Below are positions 59,282 through 64,000 of a stretch of 64,000 bases of DNA, piece after piece. Origin of the DNA: Methanobrevibacter sp. YE315. GTDB lineage: Archaea; Methanobacteriota; Methanobacteria; Methanobacteriales; Methanobacteriaceae. Under the pieces are notes generated by a model. The model was not told where the DNA came from. It ran no database searches and was given only the letters and a program-made list of their open reading frames with translations. The stretch's first letter is position 1. The number at the start of each line of letters is the position of its first letter. The position numbers were made by a program, and so were the translations under genes. The stretch lies in NCBI RefSeq assembly GCF_001548675.1, contig NZ_CP010834.1:372001-436000 (forward strand), read 5' to 3'.

Positions 59282-59646
59282 AATTAATATTTTATTATCC
59301 TTTTTATATAAATTATATAATAAAAAAAGTAATATTAACATTAACATTAACGATTCAATATTCGGATTTTGTTTTCCCCATGCACTTTGATATATATGCA
59401 AGCTTTGAGAAAAAACCAACATTAACATTACCCTCTGTTAATGTGAAATATGATTCAAATAATTAAAAATAGAAATCTACTTTTGATTTTATCGGTATTA
59501 ACGTTAACATTAACGATAGTAAAACTGGATTCGACATTAACATTACCTGTTGTTAATGTGAAAAAAATTGAAGAAAATAATTCTAAAAAGGTTTGTGGTG
59601 AATGTTTCCCTAAAAAACATTACAATTCATACAAGATTAGCAATAA
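59282..59646. repeat. cluster of ACATTAAC repeats upstream of viral late gene
   Basis: The repeats are at 59334-59352 (three ATTAAC units), 59418-59447 (AACATTAACATTACC, then CTCT, then GTTAATGTGAAA), 59497-59514 and 59533-59563 (same dyad as the second). All lie 20-260 bases upstream of the TATA box at about 59301-59316 that faces the DUF2341-like gene. They could be activator or repressor sites, or origin iterons. A plus-strand ORF (59450-59650) runs through them and has no ribosome binding site. Confidence 0.6.
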
Positions 59647-59898
59647 CTAATTACTCCACTTTCTGGACAAATCTTTATCATTGAACACTGTTTTTTCTTG
59701 GCATTCAGTTACTTCACTTATATTTTCCTTGAAAAATTTCAAGCAATAATCTTTTTTCGGACTGAAGTTGTCACAGTTCAAGTGAATGTTTTCTTTGCAG
59801 TTATCGCAGTTTGTGTCGGTACCTGTTTTGTTTTTACAGTATAATTCATTGTTTTCAGTGAAACGATATTCACAATCTTTAAACACTATGTTATCCAT
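59647..59898 (-). CDS. small cysteine-rich viral protein
   Basis: This 83-residue protein has eight cysteines (CEYRF, YCKNK, NCDNCKE, NCDNF, YCLKF, ECQEK), suggesting a zinc-binding fold. It starts at an ATG facing a GAGGTAAAAT ribosome binding site. There is no signal peptide. Function unknown. It lies between the hairpin array and the repeat cluster. Confidence 0.6.
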   Translation of the reverse strand: MDNIVFKDCEYRFTENNELYCKNKTGTDTNCDNCKENIHLNCDNFSPKKDYCLKFFKENISEVTECQEKTVFNDKDLSRKWSN

Positions 59899-60789
59899 TA
59901 TTTTACCTCTTAAAATGGTTTTGAATAATTCTCAGGGAAAATATTCATTTCAAACACATATTATATTTTTCTTCTTTTACTTAATTAACTTATGTTTAAG
60001 ATGAATTTATTGTGAGGGCATTTACGATGATAGCCCAACCAGATTCAAAATTAACATTTGCAAATTTAAAACTTGTTTCCCATTACACTACGATATAAAG
60101 TTTCAGTGAGCATTTGGTAACTTTTGAATCAAGCCACCTTGCCATACCCACGTTTTAAGCGAGCCAATTCGCCCAGGCCGACCCCACGCCGACCGAAGGG
60201 AGGCGTGTGTGGGAGGCCTGGGTGAATAGAATTGGCGAGCATATACTGTAGAGAGGAACCGACCCTCGCCGGTCGGTTCCGTAAGTAATAATTAAATAAA
60301 CATCTTCATTTTAGTTTCTTTACCATTATGTTCCGTCCGAGCGTAAGCGAGGACTGGACGCCTTGAGCGAAGCGAAAGGCCAATACTATAGACCTAACAA
60401 TAATAGCCACGTCATGTCCCGAGGAACAGGGGCTTGTCCCCTGTTCCGAGTTTATGGATTTGAAAACATTAGTTTGTCGAATCCGAGGAATGAGGGCTTG
60501 TCCCCCATTCCGAGTTCATGGATTTGGCATAGATGAATTTGTCAAATTTAAGAACCGACCCTTTAGCGGTCGGTTCGAGGTTAAGTTTTGATAAACTTCA
60601 ATTCCTTGCATTGGCATTCGTGGGTAATTAAAGGGGGGCTTGTCCCCCCTTAATTAGGCATTAAGGGTTTCAATGCAAGATTTTTAAGGAGAAACGCCAC
60701 ATTAAAACACTTCTCCAATTATGAATAACGAGTTTTCCTACATATCAAAAATTTTAGCTCCGGCGAAAAGCAATAAAACACCATCATAG
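59899..60789. other. gene-free region with GC-rich hairpin array
   Basis: This 890-base stretch has no convincing gene. From about 60159 to 60679 it is far more GC-rich than its surroundings and is a chain of at least six hairpins (listed separately as a repeat feature). Before 60159 it is AT-rich and unremarkable. After 60679 it runs to the end of the protease/scaffold gene at 60790. Confidence 0.7.
60159..60679. repeat. array of GC-rich stem-loops in two alternating families
   Basis: Family 1 has stem GAACCGACC/GGTCGGTTC at 60255-60280 and 60552-60576. Family 2 has G-run/C-run stems closed by the loop CTTGT: 60423-60447 (GGAACAGGGG), 60487-60511 (GGAATGAGGG) and 60625-60656 (GGGGGG core). 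A larger branched hairpin lies at 60159-60240 (GCCAATTC, GCCCAGGCC, CCACGCC and their partners). The last family-2 hairpin is closed by an outer 9-bp stem, 60605-60613 with 60671-60679. The 60420 and 60484 units differ by paired changes that keep the stem. Confidence 0.8.
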
Positions 60790-61749
60790 CTAAATCCTTG
60801 TACGATTAAATCCCATATCTTTTAATATCTTATTATATTCTTCACGGGTTGTGAAAGAAGGAGCGTTCTCATCTCCAGCATTTCCAGTATCACCAGTTTC
60901 ACCTACATCACCGGAGTTTGCAGGATTTCTTCCTCCAGGTGTGGAACCGTCACTTGCAGCTTCAATTTTAATTCTTCTCTCAGCAAGTTTTTCCATTAGC
61001 TCCATATCAACATCACCAGATAATAGCTTATCAATTATCTCTTTATCCTGAGCATTTTCATTATAGTTAAAGTTGTATTTAGCTTCGTAGTCTTTTATTT
61101 TCCTTTCATTTTCAGCTTTTCTAAGCTCAGACAATTCTTTTAAAATATCATCTTTAGAATCTATAAATTCCTTATTTTCTTCAATAGCTTTTTTTATCTC
61201 ATCATATTTTTTAGATTCTTCTTTTAGATTATTTATTTCATCCTGAAGCTTTCCAATCTCCGCATCTTTACCTTGCAGCTTCTCTAACAGTAAACTTGTA
61301 GCTACATTAGTGTCTTTTGCAGGTGGCTGAGGTTGTGGTTGCGGTGCTGGTTCTGGATTTGGATTTCCAGTTTCACCAGTTATTTCAGAATTCAGAAGTC
61401 TTATTTTTCTTGGGTGTTTAGTAACGCCTACGTCTATTAAGCTCATAGTATCAATTCCAAATGAATCTCCATTATCTTTCAATAAGACATCAACTTTAGG
61501 AGACAGTCCTTTACCTTCCATATCCAGCTCATCAGGAATCTCTATGAATAGCTTTCCTTCCTCAAATTCAATATTATTTCCAATACCTACATAGATATTG
61601 TCGTGCTCGGAAGTTAGTGGAATTCCTCCACGGTAGTTTTCAGCTATTAGCTTTAGATCATCTTCCGTCCATTCAACTGGTTTGTCAAGTCTATCGTCCA
61701 GGTCGGAGTAGTCATAGGATCCGACTTCAAAAAGTTCATGCCTCATCAT
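60790..61749 (-). CDS. capsid maturation protease fused to scaffold
   Basis: This protein is 319 residues from the ATG at 61749 (AAGTGAT upstream). The N-terminal 115 residues resemble Mu-I-type viral proteases: RGGIPLTSEHDNIYVGIGNNIEFEEGKLF, GKGLSPKVDVL and SLIDVGVTKHPRKIRLLN. The middle (about 145-230) is a long coiled coil of scaffold type, preceded by a Pro-rich linker. The tail is Gly-rich and then helical. Its position after the portal is normal for head modules. Confidence 0.72.
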   Translation of the reverse strand: MMRHELFEVGSYDYSDLDDRLDKPVEWTEDDLKLIAENYRGGIPLTSEHDNIYVGIGNNIEFEEGKLFIEIPDELDMEGKGLSPKVDVLLKDNGDSFGIDTMSLIDVGVTKHPRKIRLLNSEITGETGNPNPEPAPQPQPQPPAKDTNVATSLLLEKLQGKDAEIGKLQDEINNLKEESKKYDEIKKAIEENKEFIDSKDDILKELSELRKAENERKIKDYEAKYNFNYNENAQDKEIIDKLLSGDVDMELMEKLAERRIKIEAASDGSTPGGRNPANSGDVGETGDTGNAGDENAPSFTTREEYNKILKDMGFNRTRI

Positions 61750-61809
61750 TATCACTTTTTATTATATTAATTATTATATTATTTATTATTTATTTTATAT
61801 AAATATTTA

Positions 61810-63120
61810 TTATATTTCAACACCACTTTCAGATAGAATCCTTTCACCTACCGGCTGTTCCTCTTCAAAGTTACTTAGATAGTTTTTATAGATTTCATCA
61901 CCTTCAGCAGAAAGTTCCATAATGTATTTTATAACATCATCTCTTGAATAGCTGAAGTAAATATCTAAACTTTCACTAATACCCATCAGCTCCAATTGCA
62001 TGTTCAATAGCTGATTGCAATACTTTAACACCCATTTCTGGTCATTGGCAACATTAACAATAAACCCAGTAATAGCTGAATCGTTAATGTACTCGGCCAC
62101 ATTCTGATTTGACTTTTCATTACCCGCTTGAGATTGCGGTGTCACGAAAGTTCTTAAAATATTATTCCTAAAGATTTCAGTCTGCCTTGTATAGTCTGAC
62201 TGATAGTTGTTACCCCCTAAGATTTTAGATTCAATACCTGGAGGCACAATAGCTACATTGCTTCCGGCAGTAGTTCCATAATCAGCATATAAGTTTTCCT
62301 TAGCAGTGCTTGAAAGCTCAGTAATGTAAGGCTGGCCGTTTGCATCCATTGCAGGCTTTACTTCAATAATATTATCCTTATTAATTCTCTCTACCTGATT
62401 TCTTTCAAGGTTGCATTTGTGATAAATATCATCAAGACAGTTCAGGATAATGCTTTGAGCTTCGCAGTATATTTCATTATACATGAAGTTAATAACCTCA
62501 TCAGCTTCATATTTGACCGTTAATGTTCCTTCCTCAACACTAACATAGTTTGCAAACTCTTCAGGCGATCCGGCAACAACATCCTTAGGCATTTCATGAA
62601 GGTATAGCTGCACTTCATTATCATCATTGAACTCTTTCTTTAATCCGTAACCGTGCGCACCGATTTCCAAAAAGATAGGTTTAATGTATTTGCCTATAGA
62701 TTTATCCCATCTCTCTACAGGTTTAATCAATCCTTCTCCATCAACCATTCCTCCTTGCAGAATATTTTTAGCTACTTGGCTGATGTCAATTTTTCTCGCC
62801 CACAAAATTAAAGTCAATTTCTGCTCCTGAGATAACTTATTTTCCTTATCAACAAGCACCATATTTACATTAGCTTTATCAATTCTGTTTTTCAAAATTC
62901 CTGAAGTATAACCATCAAGCTTAACAGCATAACGAGCATTAGCTATTGTCTTATTAATAACCGGAGGGAGTGCATCAATAAGATCAAGACCCGTATTGAT
63001 TCCATCAGTTCTAGGCTGCCTTTCATCCTCACCCCAATAGCTGCGCTTGGTGTTGTACTGCTCCACACGATTATTTAATAATCTGGTTTTAATGTAATCA
63101 GTAATTCCCATATCAATCAT
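61810..63120 (-). CDS. viral portal protein
   Basis: This 436-residue protein is of SPP1 gp6-like portal type. It has an N-terminal helical region with YWGEDERQPRTDG, a wing part (VDGEGLIKPVERWDKSIGKY), the stem region and a C-terminal clip (TFVTPQSQAGNEKSNQNVAEYINDSAITGFIVNVANDQKWVLKYCNQLLN). The ATG at 63120 is taken because a TATA-like TTTATATAAAA lies about 40 bases upstream. It forms the DNA entry ring on which the terminase docks. It is the rightmost certain viral gene. Confidence 0.75.
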   Translation of the reverse strand: MIDMGITDYIKTRLLNNRVEQYNTKRSYWGEDERQPRTDGINTGLDLIDALPPVINKTIANARYAVKLDGYTSGILKNRIDKANVNMVLVDKENKLSQEQKLTLILWARKIDISQVAKNILQGGMVDGEGLIKPVERWDKSIGKYIKPIFLEIGAHGYGLKKEFNDDNEVQLYLHEMPKDVVAGSPEEFANYVSVEEGTLTVKYEADEVINFMYNEIYCEAQSIILNCLDDIYHKCNLERNQVERINKDNIIEVKPAMDANGQPYITELSSTAKENLYADYGTTAGSNVAIVPPGIESKILGGNNYQSDYTRQTEIFRNNILRTFVTPQSQAGNEKSNQNVAEYINDSAITGFIVNVANDQKWVLKYCNQLLNMQLELMGISESLDIYFSYSRDDVIKYIMELSAEGDEIYKNYLSNFEEEQPVGERILSESGVEI

Positions 63121-63308
63121 TTCCAAATATATTTTTATTATATTATTTATTATATTTTTTATATAAAATAAGTAATATATTTTGGGTTGGGAGTTGAATA
63201 ACTATGAGAAATTATCAAAAAATAAAATTCACTAATGTTAAATAGGAATTTAAACACACATATATAATAATGATATTAAATTGATATTAAGTTTCATAGA
63301 GGGTTAAA

Positions 63309-64000
63309 ATGGAAAATATTAAAAATTTTGATTTTAAGGATATTGAATTATTACGAGATAACCTCTTAGATATGAGCTTAAGAAACAATTTATTAAACTT
63401 TAAACCACGTAAAAAATCCATTGAAATTGTTGATGAAGATATTGTTTCTTTATATAACCTAATTGTTTTAAAAGAAACAAAAATGAAATTTTACTCTAAA
63501 GAAAATTTAGAAAGTGAACCTGAACCAGAACCGGAATACGATAAAAATAATTTAGATGGATATTTAAAAATTAATCCTCTTAATCTAAATGACAATACTT
63601 GGGATCCAAATGCTGAGATAAAAGAAAGTCATTTAGATAAATTTCTTCAAACTGATTATACTAAAGATGAATTAAGAAAAAAATTAAATTATTTATATCG
63701 TGAAAACAAAACAAATCTTGAAGAACAAGGATATAACAATTTATTTTTAGCTTTAGGTTTTTTAGAGTGGAAAGAAGATGATACTTCAGAAGCTTTTCGT
63801 TCTGCACCCATTATTTTAGTTCCTATGACTATTGTTAAAGAAAAAGTTTCAAGTCCATATACCATATATTGGACCGGAGATGAAGTTCGTTCAAATTTAT
63901 CATTGATATACAAATTAAAAGATCAAAATATTGATATTGAAGAATTTGATGAATTAGAAAGCGAATATGACTTAATTAATTACTTGAAAAGTATTGAAAA
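63309..64000 (+). CDS. DUF4011 domain protein, N-terminal part (runs off the window)
   Basis: The open frame of 230 codons continues past the window end. The start MENIKNFDFKDIELLRDNLLDMSLRNNLLNFKPRK and the later EEQGYNNLFLALGFLEWKEDD...RSAPIILVP are typical of DUF4011, the N-terminal domain of very large helicase-nuclease proteins in defence islands (often with a C-terminal Vsr-like nuclease). GAGGG precedes the ATG. Whether it belongs to the viral element or to the host flank cannot be seen here. Confidence 0.8.
   Translation, partial: MENIKNFDFKDIELLRDNLLDMSLRNNLLNFKPRKKSIEIVDEDIVSLYNLIVLKETKMKFYSKENLESEPEPEPEYDKNNLDGYLKINPLNLNDNTWDPNAEIKESHLDKFLQTDYTKDELRKKLNYLYRENKTNLEEQGYNNLFLALGFLEWKEDDTSEAFRSAPIILVPMTIVKEKVSSPYTIYWTGDEVRSNLSLIYKLKDQNIDIEEFDELESEYDLINYLKSIE

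Noticed and set aside
59450-59650. 66-residue plus-strand ORF with a hydrophobic start
   Set aside because: It has no ribosome binding site, and its hydrophobic stretch is produced by the ACATTAAC repeats.
60159-60679. tRNA or rRNA genes in the GC-rich viral region
   Set aside because: No cloverleaf, T-loop consensus or rRNA-like sequence was found; the structure is simple hairpins.

Overview
The window comes from a hydrogenotrophic methanogen of the order Methanobacteriales, most like Methanobrevibacter. The DNA is AT-rich. It carries a complete [Fe]-hydrogenase (Hmd) and cofactor (hcg) locus, archaeal housekeeping genes (RadB, ABCE1/RLI, Pth2, aEF1-beta, archaetidylinositol phosphate synthase, MfnE), and a lytic enzyme with a pseudomurein-binding-type repeat, which points to a host with a pseudomurein wall.

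Host part, about 1-28,060. First come a UbiB-like kinase, an ABC export pair, a RhuM-family gene broken by one stop codon, and a conserved block (DUF357, archaetidylinositol phosphate synthase, Sua5, surface protein, radB). A three-gene operon of unknown purpose follows at 8864-11152. From 11,170 to 23,103 lies the Hmd region: hcgF-E-D-C-B-A and two tandem hmd genes on the minus strand, then hcgG and an operon of formate-dehydrogenase/hydrogenase-like electron-transfer subunits on the plus strand. One hmd copy has a 55-residue N-terminal extension. From 23,104 to 24,173 there is no gene. That stretch holds two related structured RNAs with compensatory base changes, and a second copy of the control region of the electron-transfer operon. 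ABCE1, Pth2, MfnE, a zinc ribbon and aEF1-beta follow. At 27,676-28,056 is a promoter with two DtxR/IdeR-like palindromes that drives a terminated, hairpin-rich RNA with no sizeable ORF.

Virus-derived part, about 28,071 to at least 63,126. This minus-strand element has head and packaging genes: large and small terminase, two tandem major capsid proteins, three related decoration proteins (one fused to a collagen-like fibre), a protease/scaffold and a portal. It also has fibre and lectin-like proteins, a glycosyltransferase, holin-like proteins and a pseudomurein-degrading peptidase. I see no tape measure, tail tube, baseplate, integrase or replication gene. Interspersed cargo includes a type III restriction-modification pair, a GmrSD-like DUF262/DUF1524 protein, a Cas4-like/DEDD nuclease (DUF2779) and TPR/SseB-like proteins. 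A large DUF4011 defence-type gene begins at the right edge.

Some signals in the viral part are not genes. They are a gene-free array of GC-rich hairpins at 60,159-60,679, a strand-biased heptamer (AGCTATT on the minus strand) dense in the viral core and sparse in cargo and host DNA, and ACATTAAC repeats upstream of several viral transcription units. All counts were made by eye.
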